Part shown: positions 1 to 6,368 of the stretch, piece by piece
How positions within the stretch are numbered: position 1 is the first letter of the stretch
How the letters are laid out: the number at the start of each line of letters is the position of its first letter
DNA from: Bacteroidales bacterium UBA5235
Lineage (GTDB): Bacteria; Bacteroidota; Bacteroidia; Bacteroidales; VadinHA17
NCBI GenBank assembly: GCA_002409145.1
Contig: DHUL01000003.1
Coordinates: 513 to 24,876 of the forward strand
Reading direction: 5' to 3'
Length of the DNA: 24,364 nt
Translations under genes and position numbers: made by a program
Notes under the pieces: generated by a model
Seen by the model: the letters and a program-made list of their open reading frames with translations, nothing else
What the model was told of the DNA's origin: nothing
The model's database searches: none

Positions 1-164
1 CAGAAAAGAGCTCCCTCCATGCCGAACATTTCCGCTGCCATCCGTTCAAGCTCATTGACCTCCGGGTCTTCGCCGAAGATCATGTCACCGACACTGGCTT
101 TCATCATCCGTTCGAGCATTCCGGCCGATGGCCGGGTTACGGTATCACTGCGCAAATCAATCAT
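1..164 (-). CDS. ltaE: Low-specificity L-threonine aldolase, N-terminal part (runs off the window)
   Basis: This is the amino end of a PLP-dependent enzyme of the beta-eliminating lyase/threonine aldolase family, which splits L-threonine or allo-threonine to glycine and acetaldehyde. The visible 54 residues open with MIDLRSDTVTRPS, the family's hallmark N-terminus, followed by GDMIFGEDPEVNELE and an MAAEMFGMEGALF segment, both in the expected order. The catalytic lysine lies outside the window, so activity cannot be judged. The start is ATG at 162-164 because MIDLRSD is the usual first segment. Only a weak GAAGAAG precedes it. A 13-codon frame with a much better ribosome site overlaps this start (see 157-198). 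The gene diverges from ung across about 115 bases. The family call is firm; the ltaE versus ltaA symbol is not resolvable from this fragment. Confidence 0.9.
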   Translation of the reverse strand, partial: MIDLRSDTVTRPSAGMLERMMKASVGDMIFGEDPEVNELERMAAEMFGMEGALF

Positions 165-198
165 CTTCTTCTGTGTTGGAGATTCTAAGATAACTCAT
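157..198 (-). CDS. Possible 13-codon leader peptide overlapping the threonine aldolase start
   Basis: ATG at 196-198 is preceded by GGAGGGG (204-210) with five bases between, the best ribosome site near this promoter. The frame reads MSYLRISNTEEDD and stops at TGA (157-159), which overlaps the aldolase ATG (162-164) by eight bases. Ribosomes ending here would sit on the aldolase start, so translational coupling is a reasonable inference. No homologue is recognised. The alternative is that the purine-rich run serves the aldolase from a distance, or is chance. Confidence 0.3.
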   Translation of the reverse strand: MSYLRISNTEEDD

Positions 199-203
199 TT
201 TTT

Positions 204-210
204 CCCCTCC
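204..210 (-). promoter_or_regulatory. Strong Shine-Dalgarno GGAGGGG ahead of the leader frame
   Basis: GGAGGGG lies five bases before the ATG at 196-198, not before the aldolase ATG at 162-164. It therefore supports initiation at the short upstream frame. Comparable GGAGG runs precede batA and batE in this window, so this genome does use such sites. Confidence 0.45.
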
Positions 211-279
211 TTCCATGCAGGCATGACACTTCAGTTAAAATTCAATATATTTAACATCATATAGAGTGTGCGTGTCATT

Positions 280-942
280 ATGGAGGTAAAGATCGAAGCC
301 GGATGGAAAGAAAAACTCAGCGGGGAGTTTGAAAAGGAGTACTTCAGGACTCTGACCGAATTTGTCAGGGAAGAGTATCGTACCAGGCAGGTATTCCCAC
401 CGGGGAACAAAATCTTCAACGCATTTGACCTCTGCCCCTTTGACAGGGTAAGGGTTGTGATCATAGGACAGGATCCGTATCATAATTACGGGCAGGCACA
501 CGGACTCTGTTTTTCAGTTAATGACGGAACAGAGTTCCCTCCCAGCCTGGTGAATATTTTCAAGGAACTGAACCGCGACCTCGGGGTGCCCGTCCCGAAG
601 TCAGGTAACCTGGAACGGTGGGCGAGCCAGGGTGTGCTTCTCCTCAACGCAATACTGACTGTCAGGGCGCACCAGGCCCTTTCACATCAGAACAGGGGAT
701 GGGAACGGTTCACCGATGCTGCAATCAGCTCCCTCAATCATGAAAGAGAGAACCTGGTATTCCTGTTGTGGGGCGCCTATGCACAGAACAAAGGAGCGTC
801 AATAGATAATACCAGGCACCTGGTTCTCAAGACGGTTCACCCCTCTCCTCTCTCCGCCTCACGGGGTTTTTTCGGCTGCTCTCACTTCAGCCGTTGCAAT
901 GAGTGGCTCACTGCCAGGGGAATGGAACCGATAAAATGGTAA
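280..942 (+). CDS. ung: Uracil-DNA glycosylase, family 1
   Basis: Ung removes uracil from DNA to start base-excision repair. From the ATG at 280 the protein has 220 residues, the usual Bacteroides length. It shows every family-1 motif: GQDPYH at 63-68 with catalytic Asp65, the uracil-binding FPPS at 86-89, LLLN at 120-123 with Asn123, and the DNA-intercalation loop HPSPLS at 187-192. A GTG at 268 would add four residues (MRVI). I prefer the ATG because MEVKIEAGWK matches the usual N-terminus of this family in Bacteroides. The upstream gap is A/T-rich and holds TATATTTA (246-253), one base off the Bacteroides -7 consensus TAnnTTTG. The stop codon ends at 942 and the convergent PLP gene's stop begins at 943, leaving no space for a terminator. 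Confidence 0.97.
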   Translation: MEVKIEAGWKEKLSGEFEKEYFRTLTEFVREEYRTRQVFPPGNKIFNAFDLCPFDRVRVVIIGQDPYHNYGQAHGLCFSVNDGTEFPPSLVNIFKELNRDLGVPVPKSGNLERWASQGVLLLNAILTVRAHQALSHQNRGWERFTDAAISSLNHERENLVFLLWGAYAQNKGASIDNTRHLVLKTVHPSPLSASRGFFGCSHFSRCNEWLTARGMEPIKW

Positions 943-2112
943 TCAGCCCTTCAGTCCGCGCCTTATAATCTCAGTCAGTCCGGGAGTCTTTTCGTAACCA
1001 ACAGACAATCTTATCATTCCCGGCTCAGGATACTTGGTGCCCCATACTGCCTCAACCGGCATCAGTATAGTATGGTTGTCGCCGAGTGTGGGTATAAGCC
1101 TTATTTCGGGATAAACGGAAGCAATGAATTTGTCGCGGTTCTTTCTCTTTTCCTCAGGCGAAGTTCCTGCAAGATCGAAAGTGATCATCGCACCGTAACC
1201 CTTACCTCCCGTCAGATATTTGGCTGCCGCATGGGTATCATGGGTTTCAAGTCCCGGGTAAAGCACGTTGGCAACCAGGTCTGACGACTTCAGCATTGAT
1301 GCCACCGCTGCAGCGTTGTCACACTGCTGCCTGAAACGCAGCTCAAAAGATGCCATCTGGGTCTGCAGCCGGTAGGCATCATCGGGTGAGAGCATGTGCC
1401 CTACAAACTTACGATATTCTACAGCGCTCTGCATCAGTTTATTGTCATTGCCGCATATTACTCCTGCAGTAAGGTTACCGTGACCTGACAGGTATTTTGT
1501 TGCGCTGTGGATCACCAGGTCAGCCCCGTCATCAAGAGGCTTCCATAGCATCGGTGTGGCGAAGGTGTTGTCAACAATAACCTTCGCACCGTATTTCCTG
1601 CCAAGCTCAATGACCCTTCGTCCCTCTGCTACGATCAGAAGCGGGTTCGAGATGGTCTCAAAATAAAGAATATCAGGCCTGATTTCGGATAGTGCGTTTT
1701 CAAGCTGCCGGTAGTCATACCTGCCGTCAACGGGCCTGAAGAAACTCACATCAATGCCGCGGCGCTTTTGCAGCACACTGCTGATGTATGATATTGTGCC
1801 GCCATAGATCTCTGAAAAGAAGAGCCAGTTGTTATGTCTCCCGGCCTCCTGGAAGATCGACAGTGCAATGTCAATGGCGGCCATGCCTGACTGGGCCAGC
1901 AGCGCCCAGCCGCACCCCTCAGCCTCCATGACCGCCTCCTCGGCAGCAACCACTGTCGGGTTTCGGTACCTTGAATATATATACAGATCCGGCTCCCGCT
2001 CATGGCTGGTCTCCGCTGCAAAAGCGCCCGAGGTTGCCGAAGCAGTGGGCAATTCAAAGCCGGAATCACGATATACCGGCGTCCTGACACTGTTTATCTC
2101 TCTCTTTTTCAT
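943..2112 (-). CDS. Cys/Met-metabolism PLP enzyme (cystathionine gamma-synthase/lyase or methionine gamma-lyase family)
   Basis: This is a 389-residue fold-type I PLP enzyme of the trans-sulfuration family, which rearranges or eliminates at the gamma carbon of sulfur amino acids. Visible signatures are YSRYRNPT at 46-53, SGMAAI at 75-80, the PLP-stacking Tyr103 in EIYGGT, Asp181 in DNTFATP (binds the pyridine nitrogen), and the Schiff-base lysine Lys206 in HSATKYLSGHG. The sequence does not let me choose between cystathionine gamma-synthase, gamma-lyase and methionine gamma-lyase. Its first 47 bases lie inside the 3' end of the DmsB-DmsC fusion gene in another frame. The next in-frame methionine is at residue 62, behind essential sequence, so the overlap is real. 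It is the last gene of the molybdoenzyme unit, which hints at a sulfur-compound role, but that is inference. Confidence 0.93.
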   Translation of the reverse strand: MKKREINSVRTPVYRDSGFELPTASATSGAFAAETSHEREPDLYIYSRYRNPTVVAAEEAVMEAEGCGWALLAQSGMAAIDIALSIFQEAGRHNNWLFFSEIYGGTISYISSVLQKRRGIDVSFFRPVDGRYDYRQLENALSEIRPDILYFETISNPLLIVAEGRRVIELGRKYGAKVIVDNTFATPMLWKPLDDGADLVIHSATKYLSGHGNLTAGVICGNDNKLMQSAVEYRKFVGHMLSPDDAYRLQTQMASFELRFRQQCDNAAAVASMLKSSDLVANVLYPGLETHDTHAAAKYLTGGKGYGAMITFDLAGTSPEEKRKNRDKFIASVYPEIRLIPTLGDNHTILMPVEAVWGTKYPEPGMIRLSVGYEKTPGLTEIIRRGLKG

Positions 2113-3424
2113 ATACTGTTCCGAAGTTTTCTGTAATTGTATCTCTTATGCCTGGCGGCCTGAAGTCGCAGTAGAAAAGCAGCCTGTCGGCTACCATGCC
2201 TGTGATGAAAATCACGAGGGCAGCGATGTCCGTCACCGGGCTGCCGGGGTATATCAGCATGAATACCACCGGCAACGCCATTGCCCTGGTATAGTATAGT
2301 GCACGTGTCAGGCTGTCACTATCAGCTGACCTGTATCTCACAACCACCGAAATGGCTGCAAGCATGGAAAGGATGATAAATATAGTCCCCTGCCCGATGA
2401 ACCATGAGGTGGTGTAAATTGCGGTAAAAAATGCCTGGCCGCTGTGAAGCCTGAGTCTGAACGACCTGTCGGCCGCGAAGTATACCATGTCAACCGATAT
2501 AAGTGCAGTCAGTGAAATGAGAACCGTAATGAGAGACGGTATCAGCCCGGGGACCAGCCACCGGAGCAGGGCCGTCATGGTCAGCAGCAGTGCCATGACT
2601 ATCTCGCGACTGAGAGGTGAGGTTCTGATATGCAGCACAGACCTCCATGATCTGCCCGGTACACCGAGGTGTACAGAAGAGACGGCCATCGCACCGGGCA
2701 TGAGAAGAAACGGGATTGCTCCGGTTCGGGTTTTCTCCAGAGCTGAAATAATCATCATCACAGAAGCTGCAATGACCATGGAGGAGAAAAGAACGAGGCT
2801 CCACTCTTTCCTCAGTATGCCGGAGGAGTCAATTCCGGCTCCCTGCCGGCTCAATCTCTCTGCATCTTCCTCAATTGATTCATTTTCAGCAGGTATAATT
2901 ACGGGTTTATTAAAGTTTTCTGCGTTTTTCAGGATAACCGAAGGTCTTAAGCCTGTATCAGGAAACCATGCCGGAAGTGCGCCGTCAAATTCTTCCCTTT
3001 TCGTCATTTTAAGTGCTCCGGTGGGGCAGGCTGTGACGCAGGCCGGCTCAACACCCTGAATGGTTCTGTCTGCACATAAATGACATTTTTCTACAAACCC
3101 CAGGGCGGGGTTGATTTTCGGGGCTTCATAGGGGCATCTCCACGTGCAGTAACCGCAGCCCATACACCGGTCTGAATGATGCACAACCACTCCGTCAGGA
3201 CCTGTGGTGTAGGCAAGTGCCGGGCAGCCTGTGGCGCAGGCGGGTTCGGCACAGTGGTTACAGGCCATCGACAGGTTGATTACGCCCACCAGAGGAAGTA
3301 CATGATTATTCCAGGCGAAGAGGGTGCGCATGCCGGGCTGAAACCCGTTCTCGAGGATGCAGGCAGCGCTGCAGGACTTGCAACTCACACAGAGTGCAGC
3401 GTCAAATGTGAATCCCTTCCTCAT
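2066..3424 (-). CDS. Fused DmsB-type 4Fe-4S electron-transfer and DmsC-type membrane anchor protein
   Basis: This 452-residue protein joins two subunits that are usually separate. Residues 1-140 are a DmsB-like ferredoxin with four cysteine clusters: C12/C15/C18/C22, C55/C58/C63/C67, C87/C90/C93/C97 and C114/C117/C129/C133, enough for four [4Fe-4S] centres. Residues 141-205 form a charged linker. Residues about 207-440 are strongly hydrophobic with several membrane spans and carry a DmsC-like stretch, HLGVPGRSWRSVLHIRTSPL, near 252-271. In the DMSO reductase family DmsC binds quinol and DmsB relays electrons to the molybdenum subunit. The fusion would tie both to the catalytic subunit encoded just upstream, whose stop overlaps this ATG as ATGA (3421-3424). 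There is no export signal, so the iron-sulfur part should face the cytoplasm. The 3' end overlaps the PLP gene by 47 bases. Confidence 0.9.
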   Translation of the reverse strand: MRKGFTFDAALCVSCKSCSAACILENGFQPGMRTLFAWNNHVLPLVGVINLSMACNHCAEPACATGCPALAYTTGPDGVVVHHSDRCMGCGYCTWRCPYEAPKINPALGFVEKCHLCADRTIQGVEPACVTACPTGALKMTKREEFDGALPAWFPDTGLRPSVILKNAENFNKPVIIPAENESIEEDAERLSRQGAGIDSSGILRKEWSLVLFSSMVIAASVMMIISALEKTRTGAIPFLLMPGAMAVSSVHLGVPGRSWRSVLHIRTSPLSREIVMALLLTMTALLRWLVPGLIPSLITVLISLTALISVDMVYFAADRSFRLRLHSGQAFFTAIYTTSWFIGQGTIFIILSMLAAISVVVRYRSADSDSLTRALYYTRAMALPVVFMLIYPGSPVTDIAALVIFITGMVADRLLFYCDFRPPGIRDTITENFGTVYEKERDKQCQDAGIS

Positions 3425-5448
3425 GGCACCAGTTTTTCTATGTCAACCCTCGTGTTGTGAAATGCAGCACCATGTCCCATATCGGTCTCCGAGGGAGCAA
3501 TGAGCCTGTTGACTCCCCCGCCCTCGCAAAGCCAGATACCGTTTGGAAAAACAATGCTGCCGCTTCTGATACGTCGTGTGACACTGACTTTTCCCAAAAC
3601 TTCACCGCGCGAATTGAACACCCTGATGCTGTCTCCGCTCCGGAGGCCCCTGCTGCCTGCATCAGCCAGTGATATTTCCCATGCCGGTTCTTCAACCACA
3701 CTCCTGATCACCTTCAGGTTCCCGAATTGAGAATGTATCCGTGATGCAATATTCGGAGTCATGAGCCTCAGGGGAAGATGTTCCTCCCCTGATTCATCCA
3801 GAGGTTCATAGGTCGGCAACGGATTAACGCCCCATAGTTTCACAGCCCTGTCAGACCACAGTTCTATTCTTCCGGAAGGTGTGTCAAATTTCATGTTTCC
3901 GTATGCCGGATGCTCGTTCTGGTCAGGGATGACAGGTTTCTGCATTAACTCTTCCCTTACGAAGCCCGGCGTGTGACTGATCCTTTCCATCAGCCAGGTC
4001 CAATAATCTCCGGGAGCAGGAATCCCTGTGTCACCACCTGAGGGAAGTCCAATCATCTGAGCCAGTCGCCAGTAGATTGCACTCTCCGGCAGGACCTCGC
4101 CGGGCAGGTCAGTAACCTGCGGCTTATACTGGGCATAAGGATTCCAGTATGACCCCACCACATCAGCCTGTTCAAAGATCCCCTTTGCAGGGAGAATGAT
4201 GTCTGCCATCTCCGCAGTGTCAGTCATAAACTGCTCAACCACTACCTTGAACGGAACTGATTCCAGTGCCTTTCTGACCTCTCCGCTGCCGGGAAGCTGA
4301 ATCACAGGATTGCCTCTCTCAATCCATGCAACCTCGATTGCAGGTTCCTTCAGTGCAAAAAAATCGGGTCCGAAAGTTGCCATAGAGATGGATCGCCGGA
4401 AAGGTTTATCAGTCTCAGGGGCTGGATAATAGCTCAAGGGTTCCTTCACCTCATCGAAGATATAGCTCTGGAGATTGGCAAAATTGAAGCCGCACCCGGG
4501 CTTACCGATCATGCCGGTTATCACCGGGATGGAGAGGATAGACCTGATGGTCTGTCCGCCGTTTGTATAGCGCTGCAATCCATATCCGGCTACAATTGTG
4601 AGACGCCCGGCGCCCGCCGCCGCTACTGCAAGATCAATGATTGTCCCGGCAGGTATGCCTGTAATTTCCTGTGCTTTATCAGGCGTTATCTGAAGTGATG
4701 CTGCAAACTGTCCAAACCCTGCAACATGCCTGCGGATAAACTCCTGGTCGGTCAGTCCGCGGTCAATTATCACCCGTGCCATTGCCAGTGCCAGGGCGGC
4801 GTCGGTGCCGGGGCGTGGTCTGATGAGCATGTCAGCCTTGTCAGCAGTGAGGGTCCGGCGCGGGTCAATTACCACCACTTTTGCTCCGTTCTGCCGTGCA
4901 TTGTCAATGTGTATCATCTCCTGCACATTAGTCTCGGCAGGATTCTTGCCCCAGAGGATGATCATGGATGCATTTGCCAGGTCCCATGGAAGGTTGTGCT
5001 TAACCTCGCCAAGTGTCAGCCTGACAGCCTCAAGACCCGCAGGCCAGCAGAGATTACCGTATGTAGTGGTAGCTCCGCCGAACAGTTTCCAGAAGCTGCC
5101 TGCAATTTCATTGCTCAGTCCTGAGCAGCCGCTTCCCTTGTAGAACAAAACTGAATGCGGACCATGGTTTTTCCTGGCTTCGGTGAGTCTGCGGGCTATC
5201 ATAGCCAGAGCCTCATCTGTACCGATCCGGGCAAAGGAGCCGTCAGGCTGTCTCCTGAGGGGATAAATGATTCGTTCCGAAGAGTATTCCCTTTCAAGGT
5301 AAGAAAGTCCCTTAATGCACGGCCCTTCCGGCACAGCCAGGTTACCCTCAAAGGGGAGAATGCGGACCACCCTGCCCTCTTCAGTGAATACTCTGAAAGT
5401 GCATGTGCTGTAACAGTTGCGCGGACAGACTGTGATGAATTCCTTCAT
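3421..5448 (-). CDS. Molybdopterin-dependent oxidoreductase, DMSO reductase family catalytic subunit
   Basis: This 675-residue protein holds a bis-MGD molybdenum (or tungsten) centre. The N-terminal [4Fe-4S] motif is C8-x3-C12-x3-C16 with a fourth ligand at C44 in GPCIKG. GNLCWPAG (131-138) puts a cysteine, C134, where the family usually has its Ser/Cys/Sec metal ligand, so C134 is the likely ligand. IILWGKNPAETN and VVIDPRRT are typical cofactor-binding segments, and the C-terminal molydopterin-dinucleotide domain follows (about 550-675). Unlike E. coli DmsA there is no twin-arginine signal: the protein starts MKEFITVCPRNC, so it should stay in the cytoplasm. The electron partner is the fused DmsB-DmsC protein, started by an ATGA overlap. 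The substrate is unknown; polysulfide, thiosulfate, sulfoxide or a carbon compound are all possible. No dedicated maturation chaperone is visible nearby. Confidence 0.92.
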   Translation of the reverse strand: MKEFITVCPRNCYSTCTFRVFTEEGRVVRILPFEGNLAVPEGPCIKGLSYLEREYSSERIIYPLRRQPDGSFARIGTDEALAMIARRLTEARKNHGPHSVLFYKGSGCSGLSNEIAGSFWKLFGGATTTYGNLCWPAGLEAVRLTLGEVKHNLPWDLANASMIILWGKNPAETNVQEMIHIDNARQNGAKVVVIDPRRTLTADKADMLIRPRPGTDAALALAMARVIIDRGLTDQEFIRRHVAGFGQFAASLQITPDKAQEITGIPAGTIIDLAVAAAGAGRLTIVAGYGLQRYTNGGQTIRSILSIPVITGMIGKPGCGFNFANLQSYIFDEVKEPLSYYPAPETDKPFRRSISMATFGPDFFALKEPAIEVAWIERGNPVIQLPGSGEVRKALESVPFKVVVEQFMTDTAEMADIILPAKGIFEQADVVGSYWNPYAQYKPQVTDLPGEVLPESAIYWRLAQMIGLPSGGDTGIPAPGDYWTWLMERISHTPGFVREELMQKPVIPDQNEHPAYGNMKFDTPSGRIELWSDRAVKLWGVNPLPTYEPLDESGEEHLPLRLMTPNIASRIHSQFGNLKVIRSVVEEPAWEISLADAGSRGLRSGDSIRVFNSRGEVLGKVSVTRRIRSGSIVFPNGIWLCEGGGVNRLIAPSETDMGHGAAFHNTRVDIEKLVP

Positions 5449-5573
5449 TCCCGGGGCTAAAGATTGTCTATAGGCTCCTCGATGATTGTTTCAATGCCGG
5501 GCTCCCTGTTTGCCGTATCGGAGACTGTAATCCGGCAGCTGTTCCGGTCCGGACAATTTGAATCCGGCGGAAA
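5449..5573 (-). promoter_or_regulatory. Leader/promoter region of the molybdoenzyme unit with a TCCGG cluster
   Basis: The region between batE and the molybdoenzyme gene contains no coding frame I believe. Four TCCGG pentamers occur on the + strand at 5531-5535, 5543-5547, 5548-5552 and 5563-5567, and CCGGA at 5549-5553 forms an inverted pair with TCCGG at 5563-5567. This could be an operator for the downstream operon. A -7-like TAACTTTC (5570-5577, minus strand) sits just outside, without a convincing -33 box. Assignment as regulatory is by position only. Confidence 0.3.
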
Positions 5574-5593
5574 GTTAAGAAAATAGTCTTAAC
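5574..5593 (-). terminator. Weak stem-loop just after the batE stop
   Basis: A perfect 6-bp inverted repeat (GTTAAG / CTTAAC, 8-base loop) starts three bases after the batE stop codon. It is A/T-rich and lacks a clear U-tract, so at most it is a weak terminator or an mRNA 3'-end stabiliser for the long bat transcript. It might equally be a binding site. Confidence 0.3.
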
Positions 5594-5596
5594 GGA

Positions 5597-6355
5597 TTAT
5601 ATCTTTTCCATGCAGTCTGACCTGATCCATCCCTTGTTTCCGTCGGGAAGTCTCACCTCGCGGAATGCCCCCAGTTCCTGCTCAACGGTGACAGTGGTGC
5701 CTGAATGGAGCACAAAGAGCTCGTTGCCCGTTTCCCCGGGAGCGCTCCGTCCTGTCACAATGCTGCAGGTGATCACGGCTTTGCTGTTATGGTTGACGAG
5801 ATTATTGTTCCGCAAGGCCAGTGAAATCATCAGGAAGGACAAAATCATCGCTGCGATTGCAAGCCAGAATGAAAGAAGCCGTCCCCTTGCCCTTGCTTTG
5901 GTAAGGAACACCAGGGCAAGCACCAGGGCCACAAGGAACATCACAAGGGCTGCTACTGCCCAGATATTTGTCGGGGTCAGTAATGCCAGGAAATCGAACC
6001 ACCTGACGAAAAACAACTGTGGCACTGATTCAAACCTGTCTGTAATACGGCTCCTTGCTATCTGCAGGTTATAGTCAATGTCCTCATCTGCAGGCGCCAG
6101 AAGCTTTGCCCTTTCGTAGAACAGGATTGCAGAGGCATTATCACCAGACTTGAAAAACGCATTCCCTGCATTGTAGAGCAGATCCCTGCTTCTGAAACCT
6201 TCCTCCCACAGCTTCCGGTAGATGGCTGCAGCGCCTGAATAGTCGCCTGAACCATAGAGCCCTCCAGCCTGCGAATATCGCTCCTCAGGCGTTTGTGCGG
6301 CAAGACTAACAATGCCTGCCAGGAATACGAACTGAATCAGCAGAATCCTTCTCAT
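5597..6355 (-). CDS. batE: BatE: TPR and SH3-like domain membrane protein
   Basis: This is the last gene of the Bacteroides aerotolerance operon. The 252-residue product begins with a signal peptide (about 1-20, ending LAAQ), followed by two to three TPR helices (about 23-105, including RDLLYNAGNAFFKSGD and ASAILFYERAKLLAP). Two membrane spans follow (about 128-152 and 160-182), and a C-terminal bacterial SH3 domain (about 190-252) ends in GNKGWIRSDCMEKI. The layout TPR-TM-TM-SH3 is that of BatE. TPRs usually mediate protein contacts, and the SH3 part may bind cell wall or partner proteins; the molecular job is not known. The start is fixed by AAGGAGGG (6361-6368) five bases before the ATG. 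It lies 12 bases after batD. Confidence 0.9.
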   Translation of the reverse strand: MRRILLIQFVFLAGIVSLAAQTPEERYSQAGGLYGSGDYSGAAAIYRKLWEEGFRSRDLLYNAGNAFFKSGDNASAILFYERAKLLAPADEDIDYNLQIARSRITDRFESVPQLFFVRWFDFLALLTPTNIWAVAALVMFLVALVLALVFLTKARARGRLLSFWLAIAAMILSFLMISLALRNNNLVNHNSKAVITCSIVTGRSAPGETGNELFVLHSGTTVTVEQELGAFREVRLPDGNKGWIRSDCMEKI

Positions 6356-6360
6356 CTTTT

Positions 6361-6368
6361 CCCTCCTT
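6361..6368 (-). promoter_or_regulatory. Shine-Dalgarno AAGGAGGG of batE
   Basis: AAGGAGGG lies five bases before the batE ATG and overlaps the first base of the batD stop codon. It is one of the few strong ribosome sites in the window and fixes the start. Confidence 0.7.

Noticed and set aside
1829..2299. Plus-strand open frame of 156 codons over the PLP gene start
   Set aside because: It is a shadow of the PLP enzyme and DmsC end on the other strand, without start signals.
2487..3059. Plus-strand open frame of 190 codons antisense to the DmsB-DmsC fusion
   Set aside because: It has no recognisable motif or ribosome site and mirrors the hydrophobic codons of the real gene.
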